A stretch of DNA of 64,000 nucleotides from Sulfuritalea sp. (GCA_016710465.1 JADJVS010000013.1:62001-126000), one strand, 5' to 3'. Shown: positions 27,222 to 35,873, numbered from the stretch's first letter. Numbers and translations: made by a program. Notes: generated from the letters alone by a model not told the origin.

Positions 27222-27659
27222 GTGGTGCTCGATACCAACGTCCTGGTCTCGCTCTACGTCTTCGCCGACAGCCGCCTCGCACCCTTGCGCGCGCTGATCG
27301 AATCCGGCTCCTGGCAGGCCTTGTGCGATGACGCGTGCCTGGCGGAGTTCCGCCGTGTGCTTGCCTACCCCTTGTTCGCGCTGGCCCCGGAACGCCAGCA
27401 GGCGGCCTTTGCCGCCTATGCCGCCGTGGTTACCCGCGCCGCGCCGGATGCCGGGCGAAATCTGCCGGCCCTGCCGCGCTGCAAGGACCGCGACGACCAG
27501 AAGTTTCTCGAACTGGCCCGCGACGCCGCCGCCGACTGGCTCGTCACCGCCGACAAGGCGCTGCTGAAACTTGCCCGACGTGACCGCCTGCGTGGCCTGT
27601 TCCGCATCCTCGACCCGGATGCGGCATTGCGCGAAATCGGCGCCGGCGGGCGCGTCTGA
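27222..27659 (+). CDS. PIN-family toxin-like protein (COG1569 type)
   Basis: 145-residue PIN protein: VVLDTNVLVSLYVFADSR at the N terminus, CLAEFRRVL (Glu), RCKDRDDQKFLELA (Asp) and WLVTADKALL (Asp) give the four acidic positions. The start is probably GTG 27222; the frame is open upstream to GTG 27114, but that segment is the phaC terminator region. No antitoxin gene is visible beside it, so it is an orphan or is paired elsewhere. Confidence 0.78.
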   Translation: MVLDTNVLVSLYVFADSRLAPLRALIESGSWQALCDDACLAEFRRVLAYPLFALAPERQQAAFAAYAAVVTRAAPDAGRNLPALPRCKDRDDQKFLELARDAAADWLVTADKALLKLARRDRLRGLFRILDPDAALREIGAGGRV

Positions 27660-27746
27660 GGAGGGGCTGCGCGCCGTCTCCTCTGGATACCGTCCGCCCC
27701 TCCGGGCGGGGCCTTGCCTGACGGGTAAAGCGCTTCGCGCGCCGTC

Positions 27747-27773
27747 AAAAAAACGGGCGCCGCAAGGGCGCCC
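27747..27773 (-). terminator. Rho-independent terminator of the glnK-amtB operon
   Basis: Read on the minus strand, a GGCGCCC/GGGCGCC stem (27755-27761 with 27767-27773) is followed by seven T (27747-27753). It lies about 70 bp past the amtB stop. Confidence 0.8.
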
Positions 27774-27840
27774 GCAGGTGCCGTCGGAGGGGGAGGACTC
27801 CGGCGGCGCCCCCGCCCGGCGGCGGGGGCAGGGAGGCTAC

Positions 27841-29334
27841 TCAGCCGTGGTAGGCCGATTCGCCGTGGGAGGTGATGTCCAGACCCTCGCGCTCCTCGTC
27901 TTCCGGCACGCGCAGGCCGACGAAGATGTCCACGATTTTGTAGCAGACGAAAGCAACCACGCCCGACCAGACCAGGGTCAAGCCGACCGCCGTGGCCTGG
28001 ATCACGACCTGGCCCATGATGTCGTAGTTGTCGGCGACCTTGTTTGCCACGTAATCGTAGATGCCCGTGCCACCCAGGCTGGGCGCCGCAAACACGCCGG
28101 TGAGCAGCGCGCCAAGAATGCCGCCGACGCCATGCACGCCGAACACGTCGAGCGAATCATCGGCACCGAGCAGCTTCTTCAGCCCATTGACACCCCACAA
28201 GCAGATCACGCCCGCCGCCAGGCCGATTACCAGGGCACCGACCACGCCGACGAAGCCGGCCGCCGGAGTAATCGCCACCAGCCCCGCCACCGCGCCGGAA
28301 GCCGCGCCGAGCATCGAGGGCTTGCCCTTGATCAGCCATTCCGCCACCATCCAGGAAGTCGCCGCCATCGCGGTCGCCAGCCAGGTATTGACGAAGGCCA
28401 GGCCCGCCGTGCCGTTGGCTTCCAGGGCCGAGCCGGCGTTGAAGCCGAACCAGCCGAACCACAGCAGCGAGGCGCCGATCATGGTGAAGGTCAGCGAGTG
28501 CGGCGCCATCGAATCCTTGCCGTAGCCGACGCGACGACCGGTCATGAAGGCGCCGATCAGGCCGGCGATGGCGGCGTTGATGTGCACCACCGTACCGCCG
28601 GCGAAGTCCAGCGCGCCCTTCTGGAACAGGTAGCCGGCGGTCGCCGTGGCCTTTTCCGCGGCTTCCGCCGTGGTGTAGGCATCCGGACCGGTCCAGTACC
28701 AGACCATGTGCGTCATTGGCAGGTAGCTGAAGCTGAACCACAGCACCATGAACAGCAGCACCGCCGAGAACTTGATGCGCTCGGCGAAGGCGCCGACGAT
28801 CAGGCCGCAGGTGATGGCGGCGAAGGCACCCTGGAAGGCCACGTAGATGAACTCGGAAACCACGATACCCTTGCTGAAGGTAGCCGCCACCGAATCCGGC
28901 GTGATGCCTTTCAGGAACAGCTTGTCGAGGCTGCCGAAGAAGGCGTTGCCCTCGGTAAAGGCCACGCTGTAGCCATACACGGCCCACAGCACGCTGATCA
29001 CCGAGAAGGTGACGAACACCTGCATCAGCACCGAGAGCATGTTCTTGCTGCGCACCAGGCCGCCGTAGAACAGCGCGAGGCCGGGGATGCTCATCAGGAT
29101 GACGAAGGCCGTGGCCACCATCAGCCAGGCGTTGTCGCCCTTGTTGGGCACCGGTGCCGGCGCCGCCGCGGGGGCCGCGGCGGCCGGAGCCGCCGTGGCT
29201 GCCGCCGGCGCGGCGGCGGCGGGTGCCGTCGCCGCCGGAGCGGCGGGCTTGTCGTCGGCGGCCCACGCGCTCGGCGCGCCACCGGAAATGCCGATGGCAA
29301 AAGCCGTCAGCAGGCTTGCGAATAGACGCTTCAT
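27841..29334 (-). CDS. amtB: Ammonium transporter AmtB
   Basis: 497-residue ammonium channel. Seen: an N-terminal signal-like helix (1-25, ending PSAWAAD), an Ala/Pro-rich linker of about 40 residues (to about 65), then 11 membrane helices including SIPGLALFYGGLVRSKNMLS, the Phe-gate and pore regions, and the twin-His area DFAGGTVVHINAAIAGL. It imports NH4+/NH3 under nitrogen limitation and is plugged by GlnK, encoded 12 bp upstream. The long Ala/Pro linker before the first pore helix is unusual compared with E. coli AmtB. Confidence 0.95.
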   Translation of the reverse strand: MKRLFASLLTAFAIGISGGAPSAWAADDKPAAPAATAPAAAAPAAATAAPAAAAPAAAPAPVPNKGDNAWLMVATAFVILMSIPGLALFYGGLVRSKNMLSVLMQVFVTFSVISVLWAVYGYSVAFTEGNAFFGSLDKLFLKGITPDSVAATFSKGIVVSEFIYVAFQGAFAAITCGLIVGAFAERIKFSAVLLFMVLWFSFSYLPMTHMVWYWTGPDAYTTAEAAEKATATAGYLFQKGALDFAGGTVVHINAAIAGLIGAFMTGRRVGYGKDSMAPHSLTFTMIGASLLWFGWFGFNAGSALEANGTAGLAFVNTWLATAMAATSWMVAEWLIKGKPSMLGAASGAVAGLVAITPAAGFVGVVGALVIGLAAGVICLWGVNGLKKLLGADDSLDVFGVHGVGGILGALLTGVFAAPSLGGTGIYDYVANKVADNYDIMGQVVIQATAVGLTLVWSGVVAFVCYKIVDIFVGLRVPEDEEREGLDITSHGESAYHG

Positions 29335-29346
29335 TTCAGCTCTCCC

Positions 29347-29685
29347 TTACAGGGCTTCCTCACCGGTTTCGCCGGTGCGGATGCGGATGACTTGTTCGAC
29401 GTCGAAGACGAAAATCTTGCCGTCGCCGATCTTGCCGGTGCTGGCGGATTTCTCGATGGTTTCGATGACCTGGTCGAGCAGGTCGTCGCGGATCGCGGCT
29501 TCGACCTTGACCTTGGGCAGAAAATCGACGACGTATTCGGCGCCGCGATAGAGCTCGGTGTGACCCTTCTGCCGGCCGAAACCCTTGACCTCGGTGACGG
29601 TGATCCCCTGCACGCCGACGGCGGCGAGGGCCTCGCGCACCTCGTCAAGCTTGAACGGCTTGATGATGGCGGTAACGAGTTTCAT
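29347..29685 (-). CDS. glnK: PII nitrogen-regulatory protein
   Basis: 112-residue PII protein. Seen: MKLVTAIIKPFKLDEVREAL, the T-loop with uridylylation site Tyr51 (TELYRGAEYVVDFLPK) and the B-loop TGKIGDGKIFV. Linked to amtB, it is the GlnK type, which senses 2-oxoglutarate and ADP/ATP and blocks AmtB when ammonium is abundant. It is expressed with the porin gene upstream and amtB downstream. Confidence 0.95.
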   Translation of the reverse strand: MKLVTAIIKPFKLDEVREALAAVGVQGITVTEVKGFGRQKGHTELYRGAEYVVDFLPKVKVEAAIRDDLLDQVIETIEKSASTGKIGDGKIFVFDVEQVIRIRTGETGEEAL

Positions 29686-29773
29686 GGTTGTTTCCTTTAA
29701 AGAGATGGAGGTTGGATTGGTGTGCAGTCCCGCCGACGCCGGCCGGGTCGCCGGCGGAACCTGATTCGATTGC

Positions 29774-30622
29774 CTAGAAAGTCTTCTTGAAGCTCAGGAC
29801 CACGGTGCTCTTGGCGACGTCCTTGAAGTTCTGCGCGTTGCGGTTGGTGCCCCAGCAGTAGGCAGAGGCATTGACGCCGGGCAGCGGGTTGCCGCAGGAG
29901 CCGTTCGCGTCGGTGGTGGAATAGGTCAAGCCAAACACGCCGTAACCGGCATCCTTGGTCACGCCAAGGTTCCAGTCGTTGTAGCTGGGGCTGGCGGTAG
30001 CGGCCACGGCGAGCACGTTCTTGACCTTCTGATGGCCAACGTGGCCGCTGATGCCCCAGCCGTTGCCCAGGTCGTAGGCCGCGTTGAGTTCGAGGTAGTC
30101 CGAACCCTTGGTGTCGGTGTTGCCGTTGTTGCCCAGCCAGCCGATGAAGCCGGACGACACCACGCGCGAATATTTCATCGTCACCCACTTGTAGCCGATG
30201 GCGCCATAGATCTCGTTGGTGTTCGGATTCACGTTCGTGCCCGGAATGGCGTTGCCCTTGCCGGGGTAGGTGTAGGCGATCGCGCCGACGTCGTAAGTCC
30301 AGTCGCCGCCGGCAAAGCTGTTCTTGTAACCGCCGTAGTAGTCGATCTCGGTCGTGCCGCTGCCGTAGGCATCCTTGACCCAGGTGATGGTCGAGGCCCA
30401 GACGCCGGCGTACAGGCCGCTCGAATGGCTGTAATCGAGGCCGCCTTGCAGGGCCGCCTTGCCGTGGGTCTGGCTCACGCCGCGGAACAGGTAGTCGGTG
30501 ACGACGCCGACGTTCGGCGAGAAGGTGTGCGGGCTGGCCGGCGCGGCGGCGGCCTGCGCCATGGCAGCGGAGGGAAGGACGAAGGCTCCGGCGATGGCGG
30601 CGGCGATCAGGGTTTTGCGCAT
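29774..30622 (-). CDS. TorF-family outer-membrane porin-like protein
   Basis: 282-residue protein with a clear signal peptide (MRKTLIAAAIAGAFVLPSAAMAQA, cleavage after about 24) and a beta-barrel-like mature part of alternating aromatic strands, ending SKSTVVLSFKKTF-like with C-terminal Phe (VVLSFKKTF). The pattern PNVGVVTDYLFRGVSQTHGKAALQGGLDY is typical of the TorF/Gcw_chp family. Being first in a glnK-amtB transcript with nitrogen control, it may pass ammonium or small nitrogen compounds across the outer membrane; this is inference. Confidence 0.88.
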   Translation of the reverse strand: MRKTLIAAAIAGAFVLPSAAMAQAAAAPASPHTFSPNVGVVTDYLFRGVSQTHGKAALQGGLDYSHSSGLYAGVWASTITWVKDAYGSGTTEIDYYGGYKNSFAGGDWTYDVGAIAYTYPGKGNAIPGTNVNPNTNEIYGAIGYKWVTMKYSRVVSSGFIGWLGNNGNTDTKGSDYLELNAAYDLGNGWGISGHVGHQKVKNVLAVAATASPSYNDWNLGVTKDAGYGVFGLTYSTTDANGSCGNPLPGVNASAYCWGTNRNAQNFKDVAKSTVVLSFKKTF

Positions 30623-30669
30623 GTTGATGCTCCTTGAATGAAATTTGGAAAATTACGGAATTACTTAAT

Positions 30670-30684
30670 GCGAAGACCGTGCCA
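30670..30684 (-). promoter_or_regulatory. Sigma-54 (-24/-12) promoter of the porin-glnK-amtB operon
   Basis: On the minus strand the sequence TGGCACGGTCTTCGCA has GG and GC exactly 12 bp apart; it matches the -24 consensus TGGCAC fully and the -12 element TTGC with one change (TCGC). Transcription would start about 30658, 36 bp before the porin ATG. Confidence 0.75.
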
Positions 30685-30779
30685 ATACATTTTTAATATG
30701 CCTTTCATGGAGTTACGCTTCTCAAAAAATAGATTGAGGGTAACGGCGCACCAAGCCGGGCACCAAGCGGGGGCCAATC

Positions 30780-30794
30780 GCACCAAACTGGTGC
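30780..30794. promoter_or_regulatory. NtrC-type enhancer site
   Basis: GCACCAAACTGGTGC fits the NtrC dyad GCACC-N5-GGTGC exactly. It lies about 130 bp upstream of the predicted sigma-54 start, a normal enhancer distance. Two further GCACC half-sites occur at about 30748 and 30760. Confidence 0.8.
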
Positions 30795-30907
30795 CCCGCA
30801 GTCGGCGCGGCAGGCGGCAAGCGGCCCTGTGCTAGACTTTTCGCCGTTCCTGCCAAGCTTCATTGCCCCGCTTTCCTGCCCAGCGTCCCTGCCCCGCTTC
30901 CCAGACC

Positions 30908-31162
30908 ATGCTCAATCCCAAATTGCTCGACGAAATGTCGTCCCGTGTCTCGTCCCTGCTGGCGTCGACGCCGGCCGCCGACGTCGAAAAGAACCTGCGC
31001 GCCGCCCTCGCCGGCCTGTTTGCCAGGCTCGACCTGGTGACCCGCGAGGAATTCGACGTGCAGCGCGAAGTGCTGGCGCGCACGCGCGCCAAGCTGCAGG
31101 CGCTGGAATCCCGCATCGCCGAACTGGAAGCCGCCCAGGCCTCCGGCGGAAAGGGTCGCTGA
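30908..31162 (+). CDS. ubiK: Ubiquinone biosynthesis accessory factor UbiK (BMFP family)
   Basis: 84-residue protein of the BMFP/YqiC family. Seen: MLNPKLLDEMSSRVSSLL at the N terminus, an amphipathic helix, and a trimeric coiled coil (about 45-78, REEFDVQREVLARTRAKLQALESRIAELE). UbiK supports the soluble complex of late ubiquinone synthesis. The start is ATG 30908; an upstream in-frame ATG at 30863 has no family support. It precedes comM, the usual order in betaproteobacteria. Confidence 0.88.
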   Translation: MLNPKLLDEMSSRVSSLLASTPAADVEKNLRAALAGLFARLDLVTREEFDVQREVLARTRAKLQALESRIAELEAAQASGGKGR

Positions 31163-31169
31163 GCGTTCC

Positions 31170-32687
31170 ATGGCCCTCGCCGTCCTGCGCTCGCGAGGGC
31201 TGGAGGGGCTCTCCGCGCCGCAAGTCACGGTCGAAGTCCATCTTGCCGCCGGCCTGCCGGCCTTCACCCTGGTCGGCCTGCCCGACACCGAAGTCCGCGA
31301 AGCGCGCGACCGCGTGCGCGCCGCGATCCAGAACTGCGGCTTCGAGTTCCCCCAGCGTCGCATCACGGTCAATCTCGCGCCGGCCGACCTGCCCAAGGAA
31401 TCGGGCCGCTTCGACCTCCCCATCGCGCTGGGCATCCTGATCGCGTCGGGACAGTTGCAGGCCGCCGAACTTGACCGCTACGAGTTCGCCGGCGAACTGG
31501 CGCTTTCCGGCGAGTTGCGCGCCGTGCGCGGCACCCTGGCGATGTGCGCGGCAATGCATGGCAACTTCACGGCGGCTGGTGCCCCAACCTTCGTCCTGCC
31601 CCTCGAAAGCGCCCCGGAAGCCGCCCTGATCGAAGGCATGAAGGTTCTGCCGGCGGAAAACCTGCTGCAAGTGTGTGCCCACCTTTCCGGCCGCGAGTCG
31701 CTGCCGGTATTCGCCGTGCCGCCAGCGCCGACTCCCGGCCTTTATCCCGACCTCGCCGAAGTCAAGGGTCAGGCGCCGGCCAAGCGCGCGCTGGAAATCG
31801 CCGCCGCCGGCGCCCACAGCCTCTTGCTCAGCGGACCGCCGGGGGCCGGCAAATCGATGCTCGCGCAACGTCTGCCCGGCCTGCTGCCGCCGATGACGAA
31901 AGACGAGGCGCTGGAGAGCGCGGCGGTGCATTCGCTGGCCGGCAGCTTCAGCCTGGCGCGGTGGAAGCAGCGTCCGTTTCGCGCCCCGCACCACACCGCC
32001 TCGGCCGCCGCGCTGGTGGGCGGTGGCGGCACACCGCGCCCCGGCGAAATCTCGCTGGCGCACAACGGCACGCTGTTCCTCGACGAGCTGCCCGAATTCC
32101 AGCGCGGCGTCCTGGAGTCGCTGCGCGAGCCCCTGGAAACCGGCCGTATCCACGTCGCGCGGGCGGCGCGGCGCGCGGAGTTTCCCGCCCGCTTCCAGCT
32201 CGTCGCGGCGATGAACCCCTGCCCCTGCGGCTGGCTGGGCCACGCCTCGGGCAAATGCCGCTGCACGCCGGACCAGGTGGCGCGCTATCGCGGCAAGCTC
32301 TCCGGCCCGCTGCTCGACCGCATTGACCTGATGCTCGACGTGCCGGCGGTGAGCGAAGGCGAGCTGCGCGCGCGCGGCGACGGCGAAAGCTCGGCGGCGG
32401 TGCGCGCTCGCGTCACGGCGGCGCGCGAGCGCCAGCAGGCGCGCCAAGGCAAGCCCAATGCCGGCCTGACGCCCGACGAGATCGATGCCCACTGCCGGCC
32501 CGGCGACGACGGCGCGGCGCTGCTGAAGCGCGCGATGCAACAACTCGGCCTCAGCGCGCGGGCCTATCATCGCATCCTCAAAGTCGCGCGCACCATCGCC
32601 GACCTGGCCGGTGCGCCTGACGGCACCGCGCTCGGCGCCGCGCACATCGCCGAGGCCGTGCATTACCGGCGCGGCCTCGCCCATTGA
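31170..32687 (+). CDS. comM: ComM/YifB-type AAA+ ATPase (Mg-chelatase-like)
   Basis: 505-residue AAA+ protein. Seen: the N-terminal Lon-like domain (about 1-180), Walker A LLLSGPPGAGKSMLAQRL at about residues 216-233, Walker B TLFLDELPEFQRGVLESLREPLE, and the Mg-chelatase-type C-terminal helical domain. ComM is the branch-migration helicase needed for integrating donor DNA during natural transformation. A copy of the dispersed 14-mer at 31721-31734 encodes PPAPTP in the linker before the AAA+ core. Confidence 0.92.
   Translation: MALAVLRSRGLEGLSAPQVTVEVHLAAGLPAFTLVGLPDTEVREARDRVRAAIQNCGFEFPQRRITVNLAPADLPKESGRFDLPIALGILIASGQLQAAELDRYEFAGELALSGELRAVRGTLAMCAAMHGNFTAAGAPTFVLPLESAPEAALIEGMKVLPAENLLQVCAHLSGRESLPVFAVPPAPTPGLYPDLAEVKGQAPAKRALEIAAAGAHSLLLSGPPGAGKSMLAQRLPGLLPPMTKDEALESAAVHSLAGSFSLARWKQRPFRAPHHTASAAALVGGGGTPRPGEISLAHNGTLFLDELPEFQRGVLESLREPLETGRIHVARAARRAEFPARFQLVAAMNPCPCGWLGHASGKCRCTPDQVARYRGKLSGPLLDRIDLMLDVPAVSEGELRARGDGESSAAVRARVTAARERQQARQGKPNAGLTPDEIDAHCRPGDDGAALLKRAMQQLGLSARAYHRILKVARTIADLAGAPDGTALGAAHIAEAVHYRRGLAH
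31721..31734 (+). repeat. Copy 2 of the dispersed 14-mer GCCAGCGCCGACTC
   Basis: An exact copy inside the comM reading frame, read as P-A-P-T-P in a linker between domains, a place where an inserted repeat would be tolerated. Confidence 0.6.
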
Positions 32688-32707
32688 ATCCGAAAGAAGG
32701 ACAGACC

Positions 32708-33352
32708 ATGAGCCTCGACTATCGCATCATCCCCGTCACGCCCTTCGAACAGAACTGCAGCCTGATCTGGTGCACCGAAACCATGCGCGGCGCACTGGTC
32801 GACGCCGGCGGCGATACCGAGCGCCTGCAGGCCGCCGCCGCCAGCCTCGGCGTGCACATCGAAAAACTGCTGCTGACCCACGGCCACATCGACCACGCCG
32901 GCGGCGCGGGCGGCCTGGCCGGCGAACTTGGCGTGCCGATCGAGGGCCCGCAGCGCGAAGAGAGCTTCTGGATCGACCAGTTGCCGCAGCAGAGTCGCAG
33001 CTTCGGCTTTCCGCCGGCGCAGGCCTTCACGCCGGATCGCTGGCTGGAGGATGGCGACAGCGTCAGCGTCGGCAACGAGACGCTTGCCGTGATCCACGCG
33101 CCGGGCCACACGCCGGGCCACGTGGTGTTCTTCCACGCGCCCTCGAAACTGGCCATCGTCGGCGACGTGCTCTTCGCCGGCTCGATCGGCCGCACCGATT
33201 TTCCGCGCGGCAACCACCGTGATCTGATTTCTTCCATCCGGGATAAACTCTGGCCGCTGGGCGACGATGTCGAATTCATTCCGGGCCACGGCCCGATGTC
33301 CACCTTCGGCGAGGAACGCCGCAGCAACCCTTTTGTCGCAGACGGAGCCTGA
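32708..33352 (+). CDS. MBL-fold hydrolase, glyoxalase II-like
   Basis: 214-residue metallo-hydrolase of the YcbL type. Seen: LLLTHGHIDHAGGAGGLAGELG (metal His/Asp), HTPGHVVFFHAPS, GDVLFAGSIGRTDFPRGNH and PGHGPMSTFGEER. This is the compact group that hydrolyses S-D-lactoylglutathione or related thioesters. The start is ATG 32708 with AAAGAAGGA upstream. The next gene follows after 1 bp. Confidence 0.9.
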   Translation: MSLDYRIIPVTPFEQNCSLIWCTETMRGALVDAGGDTERLQAAAASLGVHIEKLLLTHGHIDHAGGAGGLAGELGVPIEGPQREESFWIDQLPQQSRSFGFPPAQAFTPDRWLEDGDSVSVGNETLAVIHAPGHTPGHVVFFHAPSKLAIVGDVLFAGSIGRTDFPRGNHRDLISSIRDKLWPLGDDVEFIPGHGPMSTFGEERRSNPFVADGA

Positions 33353-33353
33353 C

Positions 33354-35186
33354 ATGCCACATGCCTTCAAATTCTTCCTTGCCGGCGGCTTCGACCAGGT
33401 ACGCATCGATACCGCCGCCGACCTGCTGAACCTCAAGGACCTCGACCAGAAGCTGTGGGTCGCGCTGTCCTGCCCGACCACCGGGATCGAGTTCGACGCC
33501 CGCACGCTGGCGCTGATCGACACCGACAACGACGGCCACATCCGCGCCCCGGAACTGCTCGCCGCCATCGACTGGGCGGCCGCGCGTCTCAATGACAGCA
33601 GCGTGTTTGAAAAAAAGCTCGCCGGCGTGCCGCTGGCCGCGATCCAGGACGAGGCCGTGCTCGCTGCCGCGAGGGGCCTGCTGCCCGAGGGCGAAGCCGT
33701 GGTCAGCGTTGATGCCGCCAGCGCCGCCGAAGCCGAATACTCGGCGCGCGCCCTCGCCGCCTGGGAAGCCGCGGGTGCCGATGCCAAACCGCTGGGCGAC
33801 GCCACCGAAGCGGCCTGCGCCGCGCTTGCCGCCGTGCGCGAAAAGCTCGACGACTTCTTCGTCCGCTGCCGCCTCGCCGCCTTCGATGCGCGCGCCGAAG
33901 ACGCGATGAATGCCTCCGACGACAGCTTCAAGGCCCTCGGCGGCGCGGCCCTGAGCAACGGCCACGCCGACATTGCCGCCCTGCCGATTGCAAGAGTCGG
34001 CGCCGGCGCCACGGCGCCGCTGGGCGCGGGCATCGATTCCGGCATCAACCCGGCCTGGGCCGAGCGCATCGGCGCCCTGCGCGAGGCGGTGGTGGTGCCC
34101 CTGCTCGGCGCTCGTCCCGGCTTGTCCGAAAGCGACTGGCTGGCGGTACAGGACCAACTCGCCGTGTTCAGCACCTGGCAGGCCGCCAAACCCGCCGGCC
34201 TGCCGCCCGAAGCCGAGGCCGTGCGCGATCTCGAACGCCTGGCGCGCTATGTGCGCGACCTGCTGCCGCTGGCCAACAACTTCGTCGCCTTCCGCGATTT
34301 CTACACCCGGCAAGGCAAGGCCTGCTTCCAGATCGGCACGCTCTACCTCGACGGCCGCGCCGCCGAACTGGTGATCTCGGTCAATGACGCCGGCAAGCAC
34401 GCGGCGCTGGCCGGGCTCTCGCGCATCTGCCTGGTGTACTGCGAGTGCACCCGCCCCGGCGCCAAACAGACCATCGCCGCCGCCTTCACCGCCGGCGATT
34501 CCGACCAGCTCATGGTGGGCAGGAACGGCGTCTTCTACGACCGCCAGGGCCGCGACTGGGATGCCACCATCAGCAAGATCGTCGACCACCCGATCAGCCT
34601 GCGCCAGGCCTTCTGGTCGCCCTACAAGAAGCTCGCGCGCATGGTTGCCGAACAGTTGCAGAAGCTGGCCGCTAGCAAGGCCAGCGCCGTCGAGGGCAAG
34701 CTCGCCGAAGCCGCCACCGCGGCGGTGAAGAAGGCCGACGCGCCGCCCGCCAAGCCGCCCGCGCAACAGGCCTTCGACGTCGGCAAGTTCGCCGGCATCT
34801 TCGCCGCCATCGGCCTTGCCGTCGGCGCCCTGGGCACCGCCGCCGCCGCCGTGGTCACCGGCCTGCTCGCCCTCAAGTGGTGGCAGTTGCCGCTGGCCGT
34901 CGCCGGCCTGCTGCTGCTGATTTCCGGCCCGGCGGTGATCGTTGCCTGGTTCAAGCTGCGCAGCCGCAACCTTGGCCCCATCCTCGATGCCAACGGCTGG
35001 GCGGTGAATGCCCGCGCCCGCATCAACATCCCCTTCGGCACCTCGCTGACGCAAGTCGCCACGCTGCCCGAAGGCGCCGAACGCGCGCTGACCGATCCGT
35101 ATGCGGAAAAGGAAAGGCCGTGGAAGACCTACGCATTCATCGCCATCGTGGTGTTCATCGCGCTGGCGTGGTGGACCTCGCGCTAA
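33354..35186 (+). CDS. EF-hand-containing predicted membrane protein
   Basis: 610-residue protein of unknown function. Near the N terminus a canonical EF-hand loop spans residues 56-67 (DTDNDGHIRAPE), with acidic ligands at positions 1, 3, 5 and 12. A long soluble Ala-rich part follows, then an Ala/Lys coiled stretch (about 435-480), two or three hydrophobic segments (about 483-545) and a C-terminal membrane helix (AFIAIVVFIALAWW). Ca2+ binding is inferred. The C-terminal 80 residues recur as a decayed copy at about 39.1 kb. It directly follows the MBL gene. Confidence 0.75.
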   Translation: MPHAFKFFLAGGFDQVRIDTAADLLNLKDLDQKLWVALSCPTTGIEFDARTLALIDTDNDGHIRAPELLAAIDWAAARLNDSSVFEKKLAGVPLAAIQDEAVLAAARGLLPEGEAVVSVDAASAAEAEYSARALAAWEAAGADAKPLGDATEAACAALAAVREKLDDFFVRCRLAAFDARAEDAMNASDDSFKALGGAALSNGHADIAALPIARVGAGATAPLGAGIDSGINPAWAERIGALREAVVVPLLGARPGLSESDWLAVQDQLAVFSTWQAAKPAGLPPEAEAVRDLERLARYVRDLLPLANNFVAFRDFYTRQGKACFQIGTLYLDGRAAELVISVNDAGKHAALAGLSRICLVYCECTRPGAKQTIAAAFTAGDSDQLMVGRNGVFYDRQGRDWDATISKIVDHPISLRQAFWSPYKKLARMVAEQLQKLAASKASAVEGKLAEAATAAVKKADAPPAKPPAQQAFDVGKFAGIFAAIGLAVGALGTAAAAVVTGLLALKWWQLPLAVAGLLLLISGPAVIVAWFKLRSRNLGPILDANGWAVNARARINIPFGTSLTQVATLPEGAERALTDPYAEKERPWKTYAFIAIVVFIALAWWTSR

Positions 35187-35192
35187 GCGTGG

Positions 35193-35372
35193 TCAGGCCG
35201 GCGGCGCGGGCGCCAGTAGTTGCCGCAGGCGCTCACCCCCCTGGGCGGCAAGCGCCGGGTTCTGCAGCCACATCTGGATAAAGAATTCCCGCATCTGCTC
35301 GGACTGTTCGAGGCGCGCGAGCATCAGCTCCTCGGGAATCACCTGGGGAGCATCGGGCTTCGCTTCAGGCAT
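35193..35372 (-). CDS. Small hypothetical protein next to a nucleotidyltransferase
   Basis: 59-residue acidic protein (MPEAKPDAPQVIPEELM...), predicted helical, with no family I recognise. Its start overlaps the upstream nucleotidyltransferase gene by 8 bp, so the two are probably translated together; a partner or antitoxin-like role is possible but unproven. Confidence 0.55.
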   Translation of the reverse strand: MPEAKPDAPQVIPEELMLARLEQSEQMREFFIQMWLQNPALAAQGGERLRQLLAPAPPA

Positions 35373-35865
35373 TCGGGTCCTCCCCACGCTTGATCTTCTC
35401 CAGTGCCTCGATGTCGAGACGGTCCTTGCCACGGTTCGCTGCCCGCTTCATGACCAGCAGATCATCGATGGCGGCGACCGGTACCTGAAGGCCAAACAGC
35501 TTCCCACGCGCGGCTCGGGCGCGCAGGCGCTCAAAGTCGATTTCCGGACGCACCAGCACGTCCACCACCATGCCGCCCGCTGCTGTTTCGCGCAGGGAAA
35601 ACGCCAGCATGCCCTTGTCGCGATGCCATTGGCCGATCTGCGCCGCATCGCGCAGCGAATCCAGCGGTATGGGAATCGCCGGCACCAGCTTGAATCGCTT
35701 GGCCACCTCTATGAAGCGCGACAAGTTATCGTCATTCATTGCCAGCACCAGGTCGATATCGAAGGTGGAACGCAGGTAGCCGTGCAACTGGACGGCGAGC
35801 CCGCCGACCAGCACGTAGTCGACCTCCCCCGCAGACAGCGCCTCCAGTAGCTCGGATAGCTTCAT
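35365..35865 (-). CDS. Nucleotidyltransferase-fold protein (AbiEii/DUF6036-like)
   Basis: 166-residue protein with the minimal nucleotidyltransferase pattern DYVLVGGLAVQLHGYLRSTFDIDLVL: GG-(A)V, H-G, then the D-x-D metal pair in T-F-D-I-D-L. Related folds act in toxin-antitoxin or abortive infection systems, adding nucleotides to proteins or tRNA. The small gene downstream overlaps it by 8 bp. The specific function is unknown. Confidence 0.72.
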   Translation of the reverse strand: MKLSELLEALSAGEVDYVLVGGLAVQLHGYLRSTFDIDLVLAMNDDNLSRFIEVAKRFKLVPAIPIPLDSLRDAAQIGQWHRDKGMLAFSLRETAAGGMVVDVLVRPEIDFERLRARAARGKLFGLQVPVAAIDDLLVMKRAANRGKDRLDIEALEKIKRGEDPNA

Positions 35866-35873
35866 GGCGCCAC

